Below, piece after piece: positions 1-5,504 of a stretch of 5,504 nt of DNA. Position 1 is the stretch's first letter; the number at the start of each line of letters is the position of its first letter. A program made the translations under genes and the position numbers. The notes under the pieces were generated by a model. The model saw only the letters and a program-made list of their open reading frames with translations, was not told the DNA's origin and did no database searches. The DNA lies in assembly GCA_964592475.1 (NCBI GenBank), contig CAZQEZ010000230.1:1-5504 (forward strand), given 5' to 3'. Origin of the DNA: CAZQEZ01 sp964592475 (GTDB taxonomy: Bacteria > Bacteroidota > Bacteroidia > Cytophagales > Cyclobacteriaceae).

Positions 1-1
1 A

Positions 2-427
2 GGGGTGGTAACAACTCTGGCCGGCAACACCCAGGGTGATGGTGATAAGTTTAATTTTCCTATTGGTGTAGCCTTTGATGGGGATGGCAATGTGTATGTT
101 GCTGATTTTAATAATCATAAAATAAAGAAAGTGACACCTTCAGGGGTGGTAACAACTTTGGCTGGCAGTACTTTAGGTGATGGAGATAAGTTTAGCGGGC
201 CATCTGGAATTGCTATTGGTGAGGATGGCAATGTATATGTGGCAGATAGAGTAAATCATAAAATAAAGAAGGTGACTCCATCAGGGGTGGTTACTTCTTT
301 GGCTGGCAGTACAGCGGGCGATGGCGATAATTTTAATCTTCCTTTTGGTGTAGCCATTGATGGGGATGGCAATGTATATGTGGCAGACACTGAAAATCAC
401 AAAGTAAAAAAGATTGAACGGGAATAG
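2..427 (+). CDS. NHL-repeat beta-propeller protein, 3' end only
   Basis: This is the C-terminal part of a protein built from NHL beta-propeller blades; the true start lies left of the window. A GTG codon at 5 could be read as a start, but it sits inside a repeat (the GVVTTLAG motif), so I read the frame as open from the window edge. Three blades are visible, each following the pattern VVT-LAGST-GDGD-F--P-G-A-D-DGNVYVAD--NHK-KK-, which matches the NHL consensus in which a Pro-Gly-hydrophobic turn precedes GNVYVAD. The protein stops a few residues after the last blade (KKIERE), and no type IX secretion C-terminal domain is visible. Such proteins in Bacteroidota are usually exported and are thought to bind proteins or carbohydrates, or are related to SMP-30-like lactonases; no catalytic assignment is possible from this fragment. 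The family call is firm; the function is unknown. Confidence 0.85.
   Translation, partial: GVVTTLAGNTQGDGDKFNFPIGVAFDGDGNVYVADFNNHKIKKVTPSGVVTTLAGSTLGDGDKFSGPSGIAIGEDGNVYVADRVNHKIKKVTPSGVVTSLAGSTAGDGDNFNLPFGVAIDGDGNVYVADTENHKVKKIERE
5..427 (+). repeat. Three 141-bp coding tandem repeats (NHL blades)
   Basis: Repeat units begin at 5, 146 and 287, an exact 141-bp (47-codon) period, each starting with gtggt. The most conserved DNA blocks are the gtggtaacaact start and the ggggatggcaatgtatatgt segment that encodes DGNVYVAD. Units differ mainly in the loop between GDGD and the Pro-Gly turn, and in the two residues before NHK. The array continues past the left edge. The exact period and shared DNA suggest blade duplication or recombination within the gene. 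Confidence 0.85.
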
Positions 428-446
428 GCTTTATTAACAATTAAAA

Positions 447-608
447 ATGAAAGCAATGACGTTGTTTAGGTTATTAGCAGTATGTCTACTTCTATTTTCA
501 TATGAGGCTCATAATCAAATTAAGACAAATGATTTTTCGCAAAGATCTGGATACTTACAATCAATGGTGGATAGTATTCACTTCATATATCATTCTGCAT
601 GCAGCTAA
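447..608 (+). CDS. Short ORF with signal peptide, probable N-terminal half of a frameshifted gene
   Basis: This 53-codon ORF begins 19 bp after the NHL gene stop. Its first 20 residues (MKAMTLFRLLAVCLLLFSYE) have a basic start and a leucine-rich core like a Sec signal peptide; the following residues (HNQIKTNDFSQRSGYLQSMV) are polar and mature-protein-like. It ends at TAA 606-608. The overlapping frame (+1 relative to this one) is open from 478 to 792 and continues with plausible protein sequence. The simplest reading is one gene of about 114 codons with a single-base change somewhere in 478-605. Alternatively it is a genuine small secreted peptide or chance. LAVC is not a good lipobox because Val is at -1. 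No family is recognised. Confidence 0.35.
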   Translation: MKAMTLFRLLAVCLLLFSYEAHNQIKTNDFSQRSGYLQSMVDSIHFIYHSACS

Positions 609-792
609 CCAACGCATGCTAAATTTGGATGGAGATATCAGTAACTATATCAATATTGAAATTGATAGAGCTATTGAAGGAAAAATTACGCGAATGAACT
701 ATGATCGAACAGTGCAGGAATTGATGAAATATGGTTTTTTATATTGCGTAAATAATTATAGATTTAACGGTTATTTAATAAGTCAACATTAG
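502..792 (+). CDS. Hypothetical protein, possibly the C-terminal part of a frameshifted secreted protein
   Basis: This 96-codon ORF has no recognisable family. As annotated, its first 35 residues look unnatural for a start (MRLIIKLRQMIFRKDLDTYNQWW), and this part overlaps in another frame the signal-peptide ORF at 447-608. The part after about 606 looks more protein-like: a polar, helix-prone stretch (LNLDGDISNYINIEIDRAIEGK) followed by QELMKYGFLYCVNNYRFNGYL. I think the coding content is real but the ATG at 502 may be only the first ATG after a frameshift. No Shine-Dalgarno sequence is seen, which is normal for Bacteroidota and so does not settle the start. The stretch 793-890 that follows is very AT-rich leader DNA for the next gene. 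Confidence 0.35.
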   Translation: MRLIIKLRQMIFRKDLDTYNQWWIVFTSYIILHAANQRMLNLDGDISNYINIEIDRAIEGKITRMNYDRTVQELMKYGFLYCVNNYRFNGYLISQH

Positions 793-890
793 TATATTTA
801 GTGCTTATTATTAAATAAAATAAAAATATATTAATAAATTTTGTTTTGAAATGGTACACTCTCAATAGGTTTAATTTAAAATTAGAAATC

Positions 891-2171
891 ATGAAAAAGA
901 TTCGTTTGATATTTAGTAGTTTATTCTTCATTCTGCCTTCAATTATTATGTCATGTTCCTCAGATGAGGATGTGCCCATCAACGCGGATATGGAAGGCTC
1001 TCTTCAGATAAATATTACTGCACCTTCCGATATCAATATTGATGATATTATTGTAACCGGGCCTGATGGATTTAGGGAAACTCTTACTACAAGCCAACTT
1101 TTAGAGAATTTACAGCCAGGTGATTATAAAATTAAAGCTTCTATAGTTTTTGTAAAGGCAGAACCCATAAGCCTGGCTTACCGCCCGGCAGAATTAGAAC
1201 AGATAGTTGCTGTAAATGGTAATGCCCTTACCGTCAATGTTAATTATATTTTAATGCCGGGTTCAGGAAAGTTATGGCTAGGTAATCAAAATGCAACAAG
1301 TGGAAATAAGATTGTCGCTTTTGATCAATCTGCTTTAATGGGTTCCGGTATGGCAAATGCCAGTGTCAATTTAACTAACTCCATAACTTCACCCGAAGGC
1401 ATTGCTTTTGATCCCGTAGGTAATTTATGGGCAGTGGATGGAGCCGGCAGCATAAAAATGTTTAATTGGAATGACTTAGGGTCAACCAATATTTCACCTT
1501 CAAGAGTATTAAACATAAGTGAAACGCCATTTTCAATTGCATTTGACTCCGATACTACCCTGTGGGTAACTACTTCTAATAAAGTTATCGGTTTTTCTAA
1601 GGATGTTATTTTTGAAAATAGTGCCAGCCCAACATATGAAATCACAAGTCCCAATTTTTCAGGATTAAAAGGGCTTGCTTTCGATGGAAATAATGATCTA
1701 TGGTTAGCAAATGCCGGTGAAAAAAATATTATTAAAATCAATAAAGATAAGCTAGTTGCAAGTGGCTCCATTACGCCGGATGTTACTATTACCTTGAAAT
1801 CACTGCCTCCGGTAGTTCTTACTTTATCAAGCCCAACTTCGCTGGCATTTGATTTAAATAATAATTTATTAATAGGGTTTTTTGGGCCCAATACTATTGT
1901 AAGTTTAAGCCCAGCTGAACGCATGGCAAGTGATAATTTTACACCCACAAATCAATTTAATCTACCGGTATTTGTATTAATAGAACATATGGTTTGTGAT
2001 GAAGATAATAACTTTTGGCTTCCCTATGGAGAAGATTTTTTCTCAGGGATAAATTTTGAAACATTTATTTCAGAGCCGGCAAGATATGTAATAGAAAGCC
2101 CTGATTTAAGATATGGTTCCGGGGTAGCTATTTATCCAGCTCCCTTAAATCAGTCATTTAATCAAAATTGA
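891..2171 (+). CDS. Surface-type lipoprotein with NHL/SMP-30-like beta-propeller
   Basis: The product is a 426-residue exported lipoprotein. I chose ATG 891 because it gives a textbook lipoprotein signal (MKKIRLIFSSLFFILPSIIM, then S-C), with Cys22 as the lipid-carrying residue; the in-frame TTG at 846 would add 15 residues that spoil the signal. Cys22 is followed by SSDED, resembling the acidic lipoprotein export signal that sends Bacteroidota lipoproteins to the outer face of the outer membrane. Residues about 34-122 form a small beta-rich domain (EGSLQINI...VTGPDG...LENLQPGDYKIKA), like carboxypeptidase-regulatory or PEGA-type folds. From about 126 to 416 come propeller blades with the repeated pattern G-AFD--GNLW: near residues 168-183, 213-228, 259-274, 315-330 and 365-380, plus a closing strand near 409-416. 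Five or six blades are likely. The substrate is unknown; a binding role or lactonase-like activity is possible. Confidence 0.85.
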   Translation: MKKIRLIFSSLFFILPSIIMSCSSDEDVPINADMEGSLQINITAPSDINIDDIIVTGPDGFRETLTTSQLLENLQPGDYKIKASIVFVKAEPISLAYRPAELEQIVAVNGNALTVNVNYILMPGSGKLWLGNQNATSGNKIVAFDQSALMGSGMANASVNLTNSITSPEGIAFDPVGNLWAVDGAGSIKMFNWNDLGSTNISPSRVLNISETPFSIAFDSDTTLWVTTSNKVIGFSKDVIFENSASPTYEITSPNFSGLKGLAFDGNNDLWLANAGEKNIIKINKDKLVASGSITPDVTITLKSLPPVVLTLSSPTSLAFDLNNNLLIGFFGPNTIVSLSPAERMASDNFTPTNQFNLPVFVLIEHMVCDEDNNFWLPYGEDFFSGINFETFISEPARYVIESPDLRYGSGVAIYPAPLNQSFNQN

Positions 2172-2339
2172 ACTTTAATTAATGAAAGTTTTGGCTGAAA
2201 GGATACAGTGTCAGAGTGATGCTTATATTTCCTTAAGATATCACAAAAATCTATTAACATAAATTTAAAGATTATTTGTGCACAAAGGATTTATCAAGGC
2301 GTTCTCACAAAACATCTGGAAACAGAGATAGATAAATAT

Positions 2340-2600
2340 ATGATTCCAAAAATGGAAAAATGGGGTTATCCACGAGCTGGTTCTTCAGCTAACGAATTAT
2401 ATGGTATCGATGGAATGCTTGAAGCTGACGTTCAAATTGATATTACAGATCAGGCGGAAATAAAAATGGCTTATTTAAGAGCCTATCCGGAAAATGTCAG
2501 AAAGAACCTGAGGAAATTTCTTATCTATTTCGAAGATTTTGAAGCTGAAACGTACTTTTCGGTTGGGAATAGTGAGTTTTTTAGGGTAATAGAAAAGTAA
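2340..2600 (+). CDS. Hypothetical protein, possibly a 5'-truncated remnant
   Basis: This 86-codon ORF has no recognised family. It is soluble, acidic and likely mixed alpha/beta (MIPKMEKWGYPRAGSS near the start, KMAYLRAYPENVRKNLRKFL about two thirds in, and FEDFEAETYFSV near the end), with no signal peptide or membrane segment. The same frame is open upstream to 2220, just after a TGA at 2217-2219. The residues directly before the ATG (QGVLTKHLETEIDKY) read like continuing protein, yet that stretch has no in-frame ATG, GTG or TTG. Either the gene starts at ATG 2340, or it is the 3' remnant of a longer gene that lost its 5' end. The rest of 2172-2745 is AT-rich, with no other gene or convincing terminator. 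Confidence 0.45.
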   Translation: MIPKMEKWGYPRAGSSANELYGIDGMLEADVQIDITDQAEIKMAYLRAYPENVRKNLRKFLIYFEDFEAETYFSVGNSEFFRVIEK

Positions 2601-2745
2601 TAATGGTTTAAAATTAAATTCATTGGAAATAGATTAAAAAATCTTAGCTGTAAAAAAGTAATTATTATTAAACACGTTATTGTACAATTTTGCAGAATAT
2701 ATATTAAATTTAAACAATAAATTACAAATATTAAATACATTTATT

Positions 2746-4686
2746 ATGAAAAAGCAGATCTTTCTATTGTCTTTCAGTGGAACAATTATTTTCTTTTTGT
2801 TATCATCACAGTTAGTGCAAGCTCAAGTAGAATGGGCAGATTACCCCGGCAAGCTACCGAAAGAGCATGAACAAAAAGTAAAATTTGGTTACCTCACCGT
2901 TCCGGAAAATCATGATCAATCCGATGGCCGGAAAATTCAGGTGGCTTTTAGCCTTTTAAAAAGCGAAAAAAACAATACTCAGGATGCACTTATTATTTTA
3001 CCCGGAGGGCCGGGTGGCAGTGCTACCAAATTTACAGATATTATAATCAATCTTAAACCCATTCAAAAAATCCTGGAGCAAAAAGACATTATTTTGCTTG
3101 ACCCTCGCGGGTGTGGCAATTCATCCCCTTCATTATGTGACAATTTGAATGAACTGGAAATACATTACCCGTACTTTTTTGGAAGGACAGATGAAGAAAT
3201 TGAATCATTAATTACGAATGCCGTAAAGGCATGTAAAGACACATTGGATGCGGCTGATATCGAACCCAAGGCCTACAATTCAGTAGCAGTGGCGCATGAT
3301 GTTGAAATGCTGAGGAAAGCTTTGGGGTATGATCAATGGATCCTGAGGGGGCATTCTTATGGCAGTTACTATAGTCAGGCTGTAATTCATTGTTTTCCGC
3401 AATCCGTTAAAGCGGCTGTTTTGAGTGGTTTGGTACCTAAAGGCAGCAAGACAGATTTGAAAGAATTCTACAACATGGCCAGATCTTTTGATCTTACTTT
3501 AGAAACCTGTAGTAACGACTCTGTCTGCAAGCAGGAATATCCTGGTTTACGGGAAAGATTCGTGGCTGTGCTGGAAAAATTAGATAAAAACCCATTAACA
3601 CTACCTGATGTGGCTGATAAATCGGCTATAATAGATGCAAACGCTTTTATGTCCATAGCATTTGCCATGAGCTATTTAAAAAATGGACTGGAAATATTTC
3701 CTTTGCTGATCGAATCCGTAGAAAAAAATTACGATTGGGTATTCAAATCATTGGCAAACGCCCTGCTTGCAACATTTCTAATTGAAAATGACATGCTGAA
3801 CATAATACGTTTGAATGATAAAACCTATTTATCAAAACCCACCAATATTTTTAAAGACGATTTTACAAAAAAGTTATACCGTTATAACCGTACAGCATTA
3901 TTTTATAAAATCAACCAGATTTATATTGATATATTAGGCTTAAAGCCAAATGCTTTTGATACTACGCAACAACTATATGACACACCAATTTTACTTTACG
4001 ATGGATTGTATGATCCGATTACTCCTCCGGCCAATACCAATGAAGTGGCTGCTTATTTTCCCAACCATTTTAAATTCACTGTAGCTGACAAAGCCCATGA
4101 TTCAAACGCGGGTGCCACTGAAGGTATCTTACAGGAATACACACTCAACCCAGGTCAGCAACCGGACCTATCCGGTTTGGAGGGACAGCAGGGTCTGCAA
4201 TTCGCCACCAATATAAACTTCAACCGGGGAGTTTCCTCATTGGCTGCTAAGGTGATTACCAATAAGTACCTGACCACTGCAATTGTTGCCGGTGTATTAA
4301 TAGTACTTCTCCTTATCGGGTTTTTCTATTTCCCTGTTCGTTTTCTGGTAAGGAAATTTCGTAAAAAACCGGTTACCTTACCCCTAACCCTAAACCTGTC
4401 TACCTGGCTGGTTACATTTTTGGGATTTGGTTTAGTGGTCTTGTTGGCAATGGCAGTAATGGATACCATGGCTACCAACCAGTACCTGGCAGTTTTTGGC
4501 TTAACCGACCAGTGGTCATTTATTTTCATTATCCCCTGGATATTGGTAGCTGTTTTAGTGGCCAGCCTTTACTTCAGCAAAAGTGTATGGCAAACCAACA
4601 CCGGTAACAAAATATTCTGGTCTGTTTCATGGCTGGGCGGTATGGGCATGGTGGTATTCCTTTGGGTGAATGGGTTTATTTGGTAA
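2746..4686 (+). CDS. Exported alpha/beta hydrolase (S33/TAP type) with C-terminal four-helix membrane domain
   Basis: The product is a 646-residue serine hydrolase of the prolyl/tripeptidyl aminopeptidase-like (S33, TAP-like) group. I chose ATG 2746 because it gives a clean Sec signal peptide ending in VQA before QVEW; an in-frame TTG at 2680 would add 22 residues of leader. Landmarks in order are GGPGG at 87-91 (oxyanion loop), DPRGCGNS at 119-126, GHSYG at 202-206 with nucleophile Ser204, Asp423 in LYDPITPP (typical of the TAP-like C-terminal part), and His451 as the likely catalytic histidine (in AHDS rather than the commoner H-G context). Cysteines at 123, 131, 163, 255 and 261 could form disulfides, which fits an extracytoplasmic domain. 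Residues 508-530, 551-572, 590-610 and 622-646 are hydrophobic membrane helices. The basic loop RFLVRKFRKK after helix 1 predicts a cytoplasmic side, so the catalytic domain faces the periplasm. Exopeptidase activity on N-terminal residues is likely, but the substrate is unknown. Confidence 0.9.
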   Translation: MKKQIFLLSFSGTIIFFLLSSQLVQAQVEWADYPGKLPKEHEQKVKFGYLTVPENHDQSDGRKIQVAFSLLKSEKNNTQDALIILPGGPGGSATKFTDIIINLKPIQKILEQKDIILLDPRGCGNSSPSLCDNLNELEIHYPYFFGRTDEEIESLITNAVKACKDTLDAADIEPKAYNSVAVAHDVEMLRKALGYDQWILRGHSYGSYYSQAVIHCFPQSVKAAVLSGLVPKGSKTDLKEFYNMARSFDLTLETCSNDSVCKQEYPGLRERFVAVLEKLDKNPLTLPDVADKSAIIDANAFMSIAFAMSYLKNGLEIFPLLIESVEKNYDWVFKSLANALLATFLIENDMLNIIRLNDKTYLSKPTNIFKDDFTKKLYRYNRTALFYKINQIYIDILGLKPNAFDTTQQLYDTPILLYDGLYDPITPPANTNEVAAYFPNHFKFTVADKAHDSNAGATEGILQEYTLNPGQQPDLSGLEGQQGLQFATNINFNRGVSSLAAKVITNKYLTTAIVAGVLIVLLLIGFFYFPVRFLVRKFRKKPVTLPLTLNLSTWLVTFLGFGLVVLLAMAVMDTMATNQYLAVFGLTDQWSFIFIIPWILVAVLVASLYFSKSVWQTNTGNKIFWSVSWLGGMGMVVFLWVNGFIW

Positions 4687-4709
4687 GATTGCTCCTTGTC
4701 GTATAGTCA

Positions 4710-5312
4710 ATGGAAATGAAAAACACCATCGGAGAAAAATATGATAAGATAGCCAAATGGTGGCATGATTACCATTTGGAATCAGACTACGGACTACAAG
4801 CTGTGGAAAGGGCGATTGCTTTTTGCAAAAATCGTGAGACTGCCCTGGACGTGGGTTGCGGTAGTGGTGGCAGAATTATCAACAAATTAGAAACTCATGG
4901 ATTCCGGGTAACCGGGATTGATGCTTCCCCAAATATGATCGCCATTGCAAGGGATACTCATAAAACTAGCAAATTTTTGGTGGCAGATATATGCAACTGG
5001 GAAAGCGACCAGCAATATGACCTGATCGTGGGCTGGGACAGCCTTTTCCATCTACCATTGTCGATGCATGTTCCGGTATTGGCAAAACTTTGTGGCATGC
5101 TAAAAGAAGAGGGTATATTCCTCTACACTTTTGGGGACGGATATGGCGAACATGAAAGTGATTGGCACAACGACAAGTTTTACTACAGTACCATTGGGAT
5201 CAATGAAAACCTGAAGGTGATCATGGAAAATAACTGTGAATGCCGCCACCTGGAACTGGATCAATATCCTGAGAAACATGTGGTGATGATTGTCCGGAAA
5301 ATTAAAAACTAA
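4710..5312 (+). CDS. Class I SAM-dependent methyltransferase
   Basis: This is a 200-residue cytoplasmic methyltransferase with a Rossmann-like SAM-binding fold. Motif I is ALDVGCGSGG at 45-54; the acidic residue ending strand 2 is Asp71 in VTGIDASPNM; the adenine-side motif is VADICNW at 91-97; and the strand 4 motif is YDLIVGWDSLFHLP at 103-116. The N-terminal YDKIAKWWHDYH is typical of small-molecule methyltransferases of the Methyltransf_11/25 type. Length and motif spacing fit a complete single-domain enzyme. ATG 4710 and ATG 4716 are both possible starts (MEMKN). The gene begins 23 bp after the hydrolase stop with no terminator between, so co-transcription is likely. The methyl acceptor cannot be inferred. 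Its stop codon lies directly against the palindromic repeat element, so the transcript probably runs into that structure. Confidence 0.88.
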   Translation: MEMKNTIGEKYDKIAKWWHDYHLESDYGLQAVERAIAFCKNRETALDVGCGSGGRIINKLETHGFRVTGIDASPNMIAIARDTHKTSKFLVADICNWESDQQYDLIVGWDSLFHLPLSMHVPVLAKLCGMLKEEGIFLYTFGDGYGEHESDWHNDKFYYSTIGINENLKVIMENNCECRHLELDQYPEKHVVMIVRKIKN

Positions 5313-5313
5313 A

Positions 5314-5478
5314 TTTCTATAATCATCTATCCCTACGGGATTGTTATCCGGATCGATTATGCTTTTTTTTAACTATCTATCAGGATTTTATGCAATGCCA
5401 AATCCCGAAGGGATGGTATCCCGAAGGGATGGTATCCCGAAGGGATGATATCCCGAAGGGATGATATGATTATAGAAA
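5314..5478. repeat. REPIN/MITE-like palindromic repeat element
   Basis: This 165-bp non-coding element is bounded by perfect 13-bp inverted repeats: tttctataatcat at 5314-5326 and atgattatagaaa at 5466-5478. Just inside each end is a hairpin core, atccctacgggat at 5329-5341 on the left and atcccgaagggat at 5450-5462 on the right. These two cores are themselves complementary except at the centre, so the whole element could fold into one long stem. The middle holds a shorter related palindrome (atccggat, 5346-5353) and a T-run (5363-5370). It begins one base after the methyltransferase stop codon. No transposase is encoded, so it is either non-autonomous and multicopy, like REP/REPIN elements, or a transcript-end structure. 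Multicopy status cannot be seen from this window. Confidence 0.75.
5402..5465. repeat. Four 16-bp tandem hairpin units
   Basis: Four head-to-tail copies of a 16-bp unit begin at 5402, 5418, 5434 and 5450. The first two read atcccgaagggatggt and the last two atcccgaagggatgat, so the only change is one G to A near the end. Each unit contains the palindrome atccc-gaa-gggat, a five-base-pair stem with a three-base loop. The units are otherwise identical, which points to recent tandem duplication. They lie inside the right half of the larger palindromic element. Confidence 0.93.
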
Positions 5479-5504
5479 ATTCAAATCAGTGTTAAAAAAA
5501 TCCC

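Noticed and set aside
835..848. Possible Bacteroidota -7 promoter box (TAnnTTTG-like) before the lipoprotein
   Set aside because: The match needs an extra spacer base or one mismatch, no -33 TTTG sits at the right distance, and such words are common in this AT-rich DNA.
764..982. Minus-strand ORF of 72 codons
   Set aside because: It overlaps the lipoprotein start and AT-rich leader; its composition is what low-GC DNA gives by chance.
1325..1948. Long minus-strand ORF of 207 codons
   Set aside because: It lies wholly inside the lipoprotein gene, whose plus-strand frame has a signal peptide and propeller motifs; the minus-strand translation shows no recognisable domain.
2171..2190. Possible terminator after the lipoprotein (aacttt, 8-base loop, aaagtt)
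   Set aside because: The stem is only six AT-rich base pairs and no proper T-run follows; too weak to call.
2182..2262. 26-codon ORF starting atgaaagtt
   Set aside because: Too short, no signal peptide or family resemblance, and it does not join in frame to the next ORF.
2685..2692. Possible -7 box caattttg before the hydrolase
   Set aside because: It has one mismatch to TAnnTTTG and no suitable upstream element; not distinguishable from background.
2525..2740. Minus-strand hydrophobic ORF
   Set aside because: It reads through the AT-rich intergenic region and the end of the hypothetical ORF; its hydrophobicity follows from AT-rich codons and there is no supporting motif.
3468..3668. Minus-strand ORF inside the hydrolase
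   Set aside because: It is antisense to conserved hydrolase sequence and has no motif of its own.
4326..4529. Minus-strand ORF inside the membrane domain of the hydrolase
   Set aside because: It is antisense to the transmembrane coding region with no independent evidence.
5402..5465. CRISPR array
   Set aside because: The repeats are contiguous 16-bp palindromes with no spacers and no cas genes nearby.

Overview
The window looks like a piece of a Bacteroidota chromosome, probably a Cytophagales-type or related free-living lineage. This rests on several things seen together: AT-rich intergenic DNA, starts of the form ATG-AAA-AAA without Shine-Dalgarno sequences, a lipoprotein whose Cys is followed by an acidic SSDED stretch, secreted NHL-type beta-propellers, and a palindromic 'atcccgaagggat' repeat cluster. 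No rRNA, tRNA, transposase, CRISPR array or phage gene is visible. All supported genes are on the + strand.

Layout. Positions 1-427 hold the 3' end of an NHL-repeat protein, with three 47-residue blades in 141-bp tandem DNA repeats; its start lies left of the window. Positions 428-890 hold only weak coding material: a short ORF with a convincing signal peptide (447-608) that runs into a stop, overlapped by a longer ORF in another frame (502-792). Together they look like one small secreted protein broken by a frameshift. Positions 891-2171 encode a 426-residue lipoprotein with a small beta-rich N-terminal domain and an NHL/SMP-30-like propeller, probably displayed on the cell surface. Positions 2172-2745 hold one hypothetical ORF (2340-2600) whose frame stays open well upstream of its first ATG, which suggests a 5'-truncated remnant.

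The most solid unit is 2746-5312. It begins with an exported serine alpha/beta hydrolase of the S33/TAP type, fused at its C-terminus to a four-helix membrane domain. A class I SAM-dependent methyltransferase follows 23 bp later and is probably co-transcribed. Directly after the methyltransferase stop is a 165-bp palindromic element (5314-5478) with perfect 13-bp terminal inverted repeats and four 16-bp tandem hairpin units. It resembles a REPIN or MITE-like non-autonomous repeat.

No single pathway joins these genes. The first part is a cluster of exported, propeller-type and small secreted proteins with signs of decay between them. The second is a two-gene unit combining a membrane-anchored periplasmic hydrolase and a cytoplasmic methyltransferase. 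I found no clear evidence of a new defence or mobile system. The best candidates for a second look are the repeat element, the hydrolase-membrane fusion and the two damaged small ORFs.
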